A stretch of DNA of 7,100 bases from an uncultured Clostridia bacterium (GTDB lineage: Bacteria; Bacillota; Clostridia; Christensenellales; Borkfalkiaceae), in contig CALARO010000065.1 of NCBI GenBank assembly GCA_937888935.1, forward strand, positions 1-7,100, read 5' to 3'. The stretch's first letter is position 1. Every line of letters starts with the position of its first letter. Both the position numbers and the translations under genes were made by a program. Below are positions 1 through 5,102 of this stretch, piece by piece. The notes below the pieces were generated by a model, which saw only the letters and a program-made list of their open reading frames with translations, ran no database searches and was not told where the DNA came from.

Positions 1-368
1 TTTTGTCTTTTTAGTGAAATCCGCGTGATAGCAGCGTTAAAAACAGGCTGAAATACCTTTTTTCGCGCCTTTTCGTAACTATTATAGCACATTTTCCGAA
101 AAAATGCAACCGCTGAGCGCATACTTTTCGAATATATTATCAACCCCGCCGCCATCGCGAAATAGGCGTAGAGCCGAAACCCCGGCAACCTGCAAATCGT
201 GGCGGTAAAAAGGTACAATGCCGCCGCCGACAAAAAAAACAGCAAGTCCGCAATCACGGCGGAAATTTTCGAAAACCGCAGCGGCGAAAGAAAATCATAA
301 ATCAGTCCCGCCGCCGCGCCCGCCGCCGCAAGGCACAAAAACGCGGGAAGCTGCGCCGCCGAATCCAT
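1..368 (-). CDS. yabQ: Spore cortex biosynthesis protein YabQ, N-terminal 122 residues (3' end beyond window)
   Basis: The frame reads from the ATG at 368-366 to the left edge without a stop, so the gene continues outside the window. The visible protein is strongly hydrophobic, with membrane segments at about residues 7-25, 36-58 and 64-80, then a basic tail rich in Lys and Arg. The opening AAAGLIYDFLSPLRF, followed by a second hydrophobic span and a CRLPGFRLYAY loop, fits the YabQ family, whose members start with a membrane helix ending in a G-x-x-YD motif. In B. subtilis YabQ sits in the outer forespore membrane and is needed for spore cortex formation. The ATG is the first possible start after the in-frame yabP stop; 18 bases separate the two genes, and a GGGG just upstream is a weak ribosome binding site. 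Translational coupling to yabP is likely. In related genomes divIC usually comes next, but it is not visible here. Confidence 0.82.
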   Translation of the reverse strand, partial: MDSAAQLPAFLCLAAAGAAAGLIYDFLSPLRFSKISAVIADLLFFLSAAALYLFTATICRLPGFRLYAYFAMAAGLIIYSKSMRSAVAFFRKMCYNSYEKARKKVFQPVFNAAITRISLKRQ

Positions 369-386
369 ACGAACCCCGCGCCGCCG

Positions 387-638
387 TCAGCGGAAAAGCT
401 TCGATCGAAGCGAACCGCCGTATCGGAACGAATCAACCGCCCCGCCCGCGCGGAACGTGCCGCTCTCTTTCGAAAAGCCGGTAATTTTAAAATCGCCGCC
501 GAAAAACGTCAGCGTGGTTTTCGATCCCGCAAGGCTCAGCTCGATTTTGGAAGGGGAAAAACTTTTCACGGCTTCCACGCCCGTCACCGTCACGCTTTTT
601 CTGTTGTCGATCTGAATTGAATGATTTACTTCCTGCAT
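387..638 (-). CDS. yabP: Sporulation protein YabP
   Basis: The protein has 83 residues. Its N-terminal HSIQIDNRKSVTVTGV (residues 6-21) is the signature of the YabP/YqfC family, followed by the alternating beta-strand pattern of the family and a G-x-F-x-x-G-x-V-x-S-F-x-Y ending near residues 60-73. YabP homologues are about 90-100 residues, so the C-terminus here is slightly short. In B. subtilis yabP is a sigma-E-controlled mother-cell gene next to yabQ. The start is the only ATG in the frame, and an in-frame TAA lies two codons upstream. AAGG is only one base from the ATG, which is an unusually tight spacing. The adjacent promoter-like sequence would place transcription initiation almost on the start codon. 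yabQ follows after 18 bases. The gene usually found upstream, an S4-domain protein (rqcP/yabO), is replaced here by an HD-domain gene. Confidence 0.85.
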   Translation of the reverse strand: MQEVNHSIQIDNRKSVTVTGVEAVKSFSPSKIELSLAGSKTTLTFFGGDFKITGFSKESGTFRAGGAVDSFRYGGSLRSKLFR

Positions 639-643
639 ACCTT

Positions 644-672
644 ATCGTATGCGAAACCGCCGCCCGATATGA
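644..672 (-). promoter_or_regulatory. Candidate sigma-E promoter for yabP-yabQ
   Basis: On the minus strand TCATATC (672-666) is followed after exactly 14 bases by CATACGAT (651-644). The B. subtilis sigma-E consensus is KMATATT, 14-15 bases, CATACAnT, so each element differs at one position and the spacing is correct. The placement directly before a sporulation gene supports it. The predicted transcription start falls at about 637, on the yabP start codon itself, which would give a leaderless or nearly leaderless mRNA. The -35 element lies in the loop of the hairpin at 657-680. Confidence 0.55.
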
Positions 673-680
673 AGCGGCGG
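657..680 (-). terminator. Hairpin between the HD-domain gene and yabP, possible weak terminator
   Basis: CCGCCGC (657-663) pairs perfectly with GCGGCGG (674-680) around a 10-base loop. On the minus strand the stem lies 9 bases after the HD-gene stop codon and is followed by TTTCGC, only a three-base T run. It could slow or partly stop transcription from the HD gene into yabP. On the plus strand it is followed by six A, so it is not a terminator in that direction. Confidence 0.4.
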
Positions 681-689
681 AAAAAATTT

Positions 690-1280
690 TCAGAGATTTT
701 TCAATAAATCGTAAATGCTTTGCACGCCCGCCTTGCGCTCGAAATACGCTTTCAGCGCAAGATTTTGCTTCCGTTGCGCCTCGGGATAATTCCCGTAGCG
801 GCGCTTCACGTCCGCCATGCGTTCTTCTATATCGAGTACGCCTTCCGCGCCCGCAAGCGCGTCGCAAAGCTGTATCAGCCGATCGTAATCGTCGAAAACA
901 ATCGTAGAAAGCGCGCTTTTCACCTCGTCCGCTTCGCCTTCGGGAATGTCGATTTTGCCTATGTAAATATCAAGCGATTGATTCGGAAACGAATGCGTCA
1001 GGCACACGCGCGCCACGTCGGAATAGCCGAGCGAAAGCATGTATTTGTATCCGTAGTAAATATGCCCGAGATCGCGTACGAGAAATTTTCTGCCGATATC
1101 GTGCAGAAGTCCGAGAACATACGCTTTTTCAAAATCCAACCCGCACGCGCCGGCGATTTTTTCGGCGCAGAGCGCGGCATATTCGCTATGTTTTCCCCAC
1201 GCCCCGGGGTTGATTTCCACGGCTTCGTCTAAAAGCTTTTTCGCCGTTTCTCTATCGGGATACCCTTTCTTTCTGCCCAT
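690..1280 (-). CDS. HD-domain phosphohydrolase family protein
   Basis: A 196-residue soluble protein with the residues of an HD metal-dependent phosphohydrolase: His31 (in GKHSEYAA), the His60-Asp61 pair inside LLHDIGRKF, His96 (in CLTHSFP) and Asp140 (in QLCDALAG). These would bind a divalent metal or di-metal centre. The HD fold fills roughly residues 25-145; the remaining 50 residues are helical and charged. HD proteins usually hydrolyse phosphate esters of nucleotides or second messengers, but nothing in this sequence identifies the substrate. The start is ATG at 1280, preceded by AAGGTGG four bases upstream, a good ribosome binding site. No signal peptide or membrane segment is seen. It is the gene immediately upstream of yabP-yabQ on the same strand, but a hairpin and a separate sigma-E-like promoter lie between, so a sporulation role is only suggested by position. 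Confidence 0.85.
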   Translation of the reverse strand: MGRKKGYPDRETAKKLLDEAVEINPGAWGKHSEYAALCAEKIAGACGLDFEKAYVLGLLHDIGRKFLVRDLGHIYYGYKYMLSLGYSDVARVCLTHSFPNQSLDIYIGKIDIPEGEADEVKSALSTIVFDDYDRLIQLCDALAGAEGVLDIEERMADVKRRYGNYPEAQRKQNLALKAYFERKAGVQSIYDLLKNL

Positions 1281-1334
1281 AATTCCACCTTACTTTTCAA
1301 TATCAAAGCTTTCTTTTTTCCTTACACAAAGTCC

Positions 1335-1437
1335 TTACGCCATGGCCCGGGGGGGGGGCAACAAAGTTGCCTGATGAGGGCTTTGCCCATTTTTTAATTG
1401 AAATTTTCCCCCGGAAATTTTCAATCAAGGGGCGTAA
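1335..1437. repeat. Compact multi-hairpin noncoding element with 7-bp inverted ends and a G10 tract
   Basis: TTACGCC (1335-1341) and GGCGTAA (1431-1437) are perfect inverted ends enclosing 103 bp. Inside are: ten consecutive G at 1349-1358; a GGCAAC/GTTGCC hairpin with an AAA loop at 1357-1371; a GGGC/GCCC hairpin with a TTT loop at 1378-1388, followed by ATTTTTT; and a 13-bp near-perfect hairpin at 1397-1425 (arms 1397-1409 and 1413-1425, CCC loop, one mismatch). No clear target-site duplication flanks it and it encodes no plausible protein. It may be a MITE- or REP-like dispersed element or a structured RNA. The structure is seen directly; the class is inference. Confidence 0.5.
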
Positions 1438-1485
1438 CTTGTTTTAATCGCTTTGATATAGCCGCTTTGCTTTTTCTATTTAACG

Positions 1486-1521
1486 AAAAAACGAAAAAGT
1501 ATATAGTTGATTGCCGTCAAC
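1486..1521 (-). terminator. Possible weak terminator of typA
   Basis: On the minus strand, 30 bases after the typA stop, GTTGA (1521-1517) pairs with TCAAC (1510-1506) around a 6-base loop. It is followed by TATATACTTTTTCGTTTTTT, a broken T tract. An alternative A/T-only stem, AAAGAAA/TTTCTTT (1535-1551), lies right after the stop codon. Neither is a strong terminator by stem stability. Confidence 0.3.
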
Positions 1522-1538
1522 GAAGTTACCCGATAAAG
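1516..1538. repeat. Diverged copy of the small hairpin segment at 1357-1380
   Basis: The segment beginning GTCAACGAAGTTACC at 1516 lines up without gaps with the one beginning GGCAACAAAGTTGCC at 1357, with about 17 of 24 bases identical over the longer stretch. An inverted, imperfect third version (GGCGTAACTTGTT) lies at 1431-1443. The interval 1335-1540 may therefore contain degraded copies of one repeat. The similarity is modest, so chance is not excluded. Confidence 0.3.
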
Positions 1539-1551
1539 AAAAACTTTCTTT

Positions 1552-3381
1552 TTATTTCAGATTTTTTTCCTTAAATCTCGCCTTTGCCCTAAGCTCGCTG
1601 TCTAAAATCCGCTTGCGGATACGCAGCGACTTCGGCGTAACTTCCAGAAGCTCGTCGTCGTTGATAAATTCAAGACATTCTTCCAGGCTCATTTTGCTCA
1701 CGGGTATCAGCGTCAGCGCGTCGTCGCTGCTTGACGAACGCGTATTCGTCAGGTGCTTCGTCTTGCACACGTTCACGTTGATATCGTCCGCAAGGTTGGT
1801 GTAGCCGATCACCATGCCTTCGTATACGGGCGTGCCGGGCGTAATAAACAGCGTGCCGCGGCCCTGCGCGTTGAAAAGACCGTAAGTCACCGCTTCGCCC
1901 GTCTCGAACGCCACAAGCGAACCCGTGTTTCTGCGCTGCATATCCCCTTTATACGGCTCGTACCCGTAGAAAATGGAATTCATAATGCCCTGCCCTTTGG
2001 TATCGGTTAAAAATTCGCTCTTATACCCGAACAATCCGCGCGCCGGCACGGCAAATTCCAGCCGCATGCGGCTTCCCATCGCGTTCATATGCAAAAGCGT
2101 GCCTTTTCTGTTGCCCATCGCCGAGAACACAGGCCCTGTCATATCTTCGGGAACGTCCACCACCAGCCTTTCGATCGGCTCGTGCCGCACCCCGTCGATT
2201 TCCTTATATAATACGCGCGGCGTGGAAACCTGAAATTCATACCCTTCGCGGCGCATCGTTTCAATCAGAATCGAAAGGTGCATTTCGCCTCTGCCGCACA
2301 CGCGGAACGAATCCGCGCTGTCCGTATCGTTCACCCGCAGCGAAACGTCGCGCAGAAGCTCTTTATAAAGCCGTTCGCGCAGCTGCCGGGTCGTCACAAA
2401 CTTGCCTTCTTTCCCCGCAAACGGACTGTCGTTCACCGAGAACGTCATTTCCACCGTCGGATCTTCGATTTTCACAAACTGCACAGGCTCAACCGCGTCC
2501 GGGCGGCACACGGTATCGCCGATATTCAATCCGTCGATGCCCGAAAACACCACAATATCGCCCGCTTTCGCCGTTTCCACAGGCACGCGTTCCAAACCTT
2601 CGATCTGATACAGATTCACGATTTTCTGATTCGTGCGCACCTTTTTATCGTTGAAATTGCACACCGAAACAGGCTCGTTCGTGCGCGCCACGCCCCGCTC
2701 GATTCTGCCGATCCCGATCCGCCCCACAAACTCGTTGTAGTCGATGCACGATACAAGCAGCTGCGTAGGCCCGTCCACGTCCATATCCATCGGCGGAATG
2801 TGCGATAAAATCGTATCGAACAACGGGTTTAAATTCGGCTCTTGCTTATCGGGAGTCAGAGAAGAAGTCCCCGTTCTGCCGCAGCAGTACACAATCGGAC
2901 TTTCCAGCTGCTCGTCCGTGGCGTCGAGATCCATCATCAGTTCCAGCACTTCGTCCACCACTTCCGAAATCCGCGCGTCCGGGCGATCCACTTTGTTGAT
3001 CACGATAATCAGCTTCAGGCCGAGTTCCAGAGCCTTCTGCATCACGAAACGCGTCTGCGGCAAAGGCCCTTCCGCCGCGTCCACAAGAATCAGCGCGCCG
3101 TTCACCATCTTTAAAACGCGCTCAACTTCGCCCGAGAAATCCGCATGCCCCGGCGTGTCCACAATATTAATTTTCACGCCCTTGTAATGCGCGGAAGTAT
3201 TCTTCGCAAGAATGGTAATGCCGCGTTCGCGTTCCAGCGCGTTCGAGTCCATCACGCGATCCTGCACCTGCTGATTTTCGCGGAACATGCCGCCCTGCTG
3301 TAACATCTGGTTTACAAGCGTGGTTTTGCCGTGGTCTACGTGCGCGATAATCGCCACGTTTCTTAAATCTTCTCTGATCAC
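1552..3381 (-). CDS. typA: Ribosome-associated GTPase TypA/BipA
   Basis: Translation factor GTPase of 609 residues, the normal TypA length. With GTG 3381 as residue 1, the GTPase motifs are the P-loop AHVDHGKT at 13-20, the switch I sequence ERGITI at 52-57, DTPGHADF starting at 75, and NKVD at 129-132. After them come the EF-G-like beta-barrel and alpha/beta domains and the TypA-specific C-terminal domain (GRGTLFITPGTPVYEGM region). TypA binds the ribosome and supports 50S assembly and growth under stress, including cold. GTG 3381 is preferred over the in-frame ATG at 3459. It gives the family N-terminus (V/M-IREDLRNVAIIAHVDHGK), has GGAG eight bases upstream, and lies downstream of the predicted promoter, whose transcript would not include the ATG. 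The gene is monocistronic by appearance, with its own promoter 39 bases upstream of the start. Confidence 0.97.
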   Translation of the reverse strand: MIREDLRNVAIIAHVDHGKTTLVNQMLQQGGMFRENQQVQDRVMDSNALERERGITILAKNTSAHYKGVKINIVDTPGHADFSGEVERVLKMVNGALILVDAAEGPLPQTRFVMQKALELGLKLIIVINKVDRPDARISEVVDEVLELMMDLDATDEQLESPIVYCCGRTGTSSLTPDKQEPNLNPLFDTILSHIPPMDMDVDGPTQLLVSCIDYNEFVGRIGIGRIERGVARTNEPVSVCNFNDKKVRTNQKIVNLYQIEGLERVPVETAKAGDIVVFSGIDGLNIGDTVCRPDAVEPVQFVKIEDPTVEMTFSVNDSPFAGKEGKFVTTRQLRERLYKELLRDVSLRVNDTDSADSFRVCGRGEMHLSILIETMRREGYEFQVSTPRVLYKEIDGVRHEPIERLVVDVPEDMTGPVFSAMGNRKGTLLHMNAMGSRMRLEFAVPARGLFGYKSEFLTDTKGQGIMNSIFYGYEPYKGDMQRRNTGSLVAFETGEAVTYGLFNAQGRGTLFITPGTPVYEGMVIGYTNLADDINVNVCKTKHLTNTRSSSSDDALTLIPVSKMSLEECLEFINDDELLEVTPKSLRIRKRILDSELRAKARFKEKNLK

Positions 3382-3419
3382 TTTTTTATCTCCAAGTCTT
3401 AAAAATATATACGCAGAAT

Positions 3420-3448
3420 ATTTTATACCTTTTTCTCGTCTTTGGCAA
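3420..3448 (-). promoter_or_regulatory. Sigma-A-type promoter of typA
   Basis: On the minus strand TTGCCA (3448-3443) and TAAAAT (3425-3420) are separated by 17 bases; each element matches five of six consensus positions. Transcription would start near 3413, giving a leader of about 30 bases that contains the GGAG ribosome binding site before GTG 3381. Confidence 0.7.
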
Positions 3449-3524
3449 CGATTTTTCACCGTCTTGCAAAGATTTTTTTACTTTTTTCGCCGTTTTTTTG
3501 CCCGAACGCGCCCAAAAACAAGAT

Positions 3525-3550
3525 AAAACGCCGTCACAGCGGCAACGGCG
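3525..3550 (-). terminator. Intrinsic terminator of the thyA-folA operon, overlapping the folA stop
   Basis: On the minus strand CGCCGT (3550-3545) pairs with ACGGCG (3534-3529) around a 10-base loop and is followed directly by TTTT, then ATCTTGTTTTT. The folA TGA at 3536-3534 lies at the end of the loop and the start of the second arm, so the structure doubles as the end of the coding sequence. Confidence 0.55.
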
Positions 3551-4049
3551 CGTTGTTTTTGTACGTGCAGAACGTAATCGTATACCCGTTATCTTCCTGC
3601 GGCTCGCTTTTTTTCACGCACGAAAAATTCTTTTCGCCGTCCGCTATATCGAGATCCGGGAAGAACGTATCCGCCCCGCCGTCCGCGTCCACTTTCGTCA
3701 CGTACACTTCGCGGCAATATGGCAGAAGCTGCTTATACACCGAAGCCCCGCCGATCACGTACACGTCTTCGCCGGCTTCTTCCGCGCGCTTCATCGCCGC
3801 TTTCGCTTCGTCGAGATTTCGCACCATCTCGCAATCGCTTCTTTCCGCCCCCGGCGAAAGCACGATATGCCGCCGGTTTTTCAGCGGCTTGCCCCCCGGG
3901 AAAGATTTCAGCGTGTTTTCGCCGAGTACCACCGTATGCCCCGAAGTGGTTTCGCGGAAAAATTTCATATCGAGCGGCAGCGAAAACATCAGCGTGTTTT
4001 TCCTGCCGATCCCCCAATTTTTATCTGCATGCAGTATCGCACGGATCAT
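3534..4049 (-). CDS. folA: Dihydrofolate reductase
   Basis: A 171-residue DHFR that reduces dihydrofolate to tetrahydrofolate with NAD(P)H. Family landmarks are WGIG at 12-15, the catalytic acid Asp27 (LPLDMKFF), Thr35, Arg59 in the folate-binding LKNRRHIVL segment, the VIGGASVY nucleotide-binding motif at 98-105, and YVTKVDADGGADTFFPD at 116-132. Compared with E. coli DHFR, Pro21-Trp22 is Met-Phe, and Arg44-His45, which contact NADPH, are Glu-Asn (GENT at 43-46). F22 is common in Firmicutes DHFRs; the Glu at 44 is less usual and might alter cofactor binding. The ATG at 4049 has GAAGG six bases upstream. The gene starts 22 bases after the thyA stop, so the two are surely co-transcribed, and ThyA's product dihydrofolate is this enzyme's substrate. 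Confidence 0.96.
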   Translation of the reverse strand: MIRAILHADKNWGIGRKNTLMFSLPLDMKFFRETTSGHTVVLGENTLKSFPGGKPLKNRRHIVLSPGAERSDCEMVRNLDEAKAAMKRAEEAGEDVYVIGGASVYKQLLPYCREVYVTKVDADGGADTFFPDLDIADGEKNFSCVKKSEPQEDNGYTITFCTYKNNAPLPL

Positions 4050-4071
4050 ATCGCACCTTCTTCTTGTAAAT

Positions 4072-4902
4072 TTAAATCGCCACGGGAATTTTCTTATCCA
4101 GCTTTTCCGCCTCGTAATTTTCGAGAGCGAAGCTGTCCACGGTAAAATCGTAAAAATTCTTCACGTCGGGGTCTACGATCAGTTTCGGCGCGGCGTGTTG
4201 CGGCTTTTCCAATACTTCTTTCACAAGCGGAATGTGCCTGTCGTAAATATGCGCGTCGGCAATCACGTGTACAAGCTCGCCCGCTTTTAAGCCGGATACC
4301 TGCGCAAGCATGATAAGCAGCACCGCGTACTGCGTCACGTTCCAGTTGTTCGCCGTCAGCATATCGTTCGAACGCTGATTTAAAATGCCGTTCAACGTAT
4401 CGCCCGAAACGTTGAAAGTCATCGAGTACGCGCACGGATACAAATTCATTTCGTGCAAGTCTTCGAAGTTGTAAATGTTCGTCATAATGCGCCGCGAAGC
4501 GGGATTATTTTTCAGATCGAAAAGCACCCGATCCACCTGATCGAACTCGCCTTCTTTATAAATCGACTTTTTCGCAAGCTGATACCCGTAAGCCTTGCCG
4601 ATCGAACCGTTTTCGTCCGCCCAGCTATCCCAGATATGCGAGTGAAGATCGTGTACGTTGTTGCTTTTTTTCTGCCAGATCCATAAAAGCTCGTCCACAC
4701 ACGATTTAAACGCCGTGCGGCGGATCGTGAGAATGGGAAACTCTTCCTGTAAATTGTAGCGGTTAACAACGCCGAATTTTTTCACCGTATGCGCGGGAGT
4801 GCCGTCCTCCCAATGCGGGCGCACCGAAAGGTTGGTATCCCACACGCCGTGATCCATAATGTCCTTCATATTCGCGATAAAAATCTCGTCGGCTTTGCTC
4901 AT
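4072..4902 (-). CDS. thyA: Thymidylate synthase (ThyA, B. subtilis/phage phi3T-like subgroup)
   Basis: A 276-residue thymidylate synthase converting dUMP and methylene-tetrahydrofolate to dTMP and dihydrofolate. The catalytic nucleophile is Cys157 in LYPCAYS; the dUMP phosphate and base are bound by RSND (177-180), Asn188 and the His218/Tyr220 pair in DAHIYDRH. DGTPAHT near residue 33, ELLWIWQKKSN at 71-81, IGKAYGYQL, and VDQVD with KNNPASRR resemble the B. subtilis ThyA/phi3T type more than the E. coli type. The residue after the active Cys is Ala instead of the His of the E. coli form. The start is ATG 4902, with AAGGAG nine bases upstream. An upstream in-frame ATG at 4974 lies inside the promoter -35 box and would add 24 residues with no family match. 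It is the first gene of a thyA-folA operon. Confidence 0.97.
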   Translation of the reverse strand: MSKADEIFIANMKDIMDHGVWDTNLSVRPHWEDGTPAHTVKKFGVVNRYNLQEEFPILTIRRTAFKSCVDELLWIWQKKSNNVHDLHSHIWDSWADENGSIGKAYGYQLAKKSIYKEGEFDQVDRVLFDLKNNPASRRIMTNIYNFEDLHEMNLYPCAYSMTFNVSGDTLNGILNQRSNDMLTANNWNVTQYAVLLIMLAQVSGLKAGELVHVIADAHIYDRHIPLVKEVLEKPQHAAPKLIVDPDVKNFYDFTVDSFALENYEAEKLDKKIPVAI

Positions 4903-4944
4903 AAATAAACGCTCCTTAAAAAAATGCAGTTGTAATATATGTAT

Positions 4945-4974
4945 ATTGTAGCATACTTGCACCCGTTTCGTCAA
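4945..4974 (-). promoter_or_regulatory. Strong sigma-A promoter of thyA-folA with extended -10
   Basis: On the minus strand TTGACG (4974-4969) and TACAAT (4950-4945) are 18 bases apart, and TGC directly precedes the -10 (extended -10 motif). Each hexamer matches five of six consensus bases. Transcription would start near 4938 and leave a leader of about 35 bases before ATG 4902, including AAGGAG at 4917-4912. Confidence 0.78.
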
Positions 4975-4980
4975 GCGCTT

Positions 4981-5004
4981 CGGGGTTTGCTTCCCCGCCT
5001 TTTT
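4981..5004 (+). other. Hairpin plus T run in the thyA/pfoR-like divergent region
   Basis: CGGGG (4981-4985) pairs with CCCCG (4993-4997) across a 7-base loop, followed by CC and five T (5000-5004). It has the form of a short plus-strand terminator, but no plus-strand gene ends here. The neighbouring sequence AAGCGCTT (4973-4980) is a perfect 8-bp palindrome overlapping the thyA -35. It may insulate the divergent promoters or be fortuitous. Confidence 0.3.
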
Positions 5005-5037
5005 CCGTGCTTTTTCGCGTTTCCGCCCTTCTTTCGC

Positions 5038-5066
5038 TTGCCATTTTCAAAAAAAAGTGTTAATAT
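5038..5066 (+). promoter_or_regulatory. Candidate sigma-A promoter for the PfoR-like gene
   Basis: TTGCCA (5038-5043) is followed after 17 bases by TAATAT (5061-5066). The -35 matches five of six and the -10 four of six consensus bases. The spacer contains a run of eight A. The start would be near 5073, about 30 bases before the coding sequence. Confidence 0.45.
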
Positions 5067-5102
5067 TATCACGAAATTTATTTTTACGGCAGGTAACGCA
5101 TT

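Noticed and set aside
218..484. Plus-strand Pro/Arg/Lys-rich open frame
   Set aside because: It is the antisense of yabQ and yabP. The minus strand gives a membrane protein matching YabQ, while this frame is compositionally biased.
1293..1340. Sigma-H- or sigma-A-like promoter upstream of the HD gene
   Set aside because: AGGAAAA and GAAAAG, or TTGTGT and TTGATA, are present, but spacing or consensus match is poor, so no promoter was called.
1335..1437. CRISPR array or insertion sequence
   Set aside because: There are no regularly spaced identical repeats, no transposase frame and no clear target-site duplication; only short inverted repeats are present.
2278..3187. Long plus-strand open frames across typA
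   Set aside because: They are antisense to the strongly conserved GTPase and have His/Arg- or Ser-rich compositions typical of shadow frames in GC-biased codons.
3442..4290. Plus-strand open frame of 282 codons
   Set aside because: It lies antisense to folA and the end of thyA, both of which have clear family motifs, good starts and ribosome binding sites. Its sequence is low in family-like features.
4903..4974. N-terminal extension of ThyA to ATG 4974
   Set aside because: The ATG lies in the -35 box of the thyA promoter, the extension has no family match, and ATG 4902 has a good AAGGAG.
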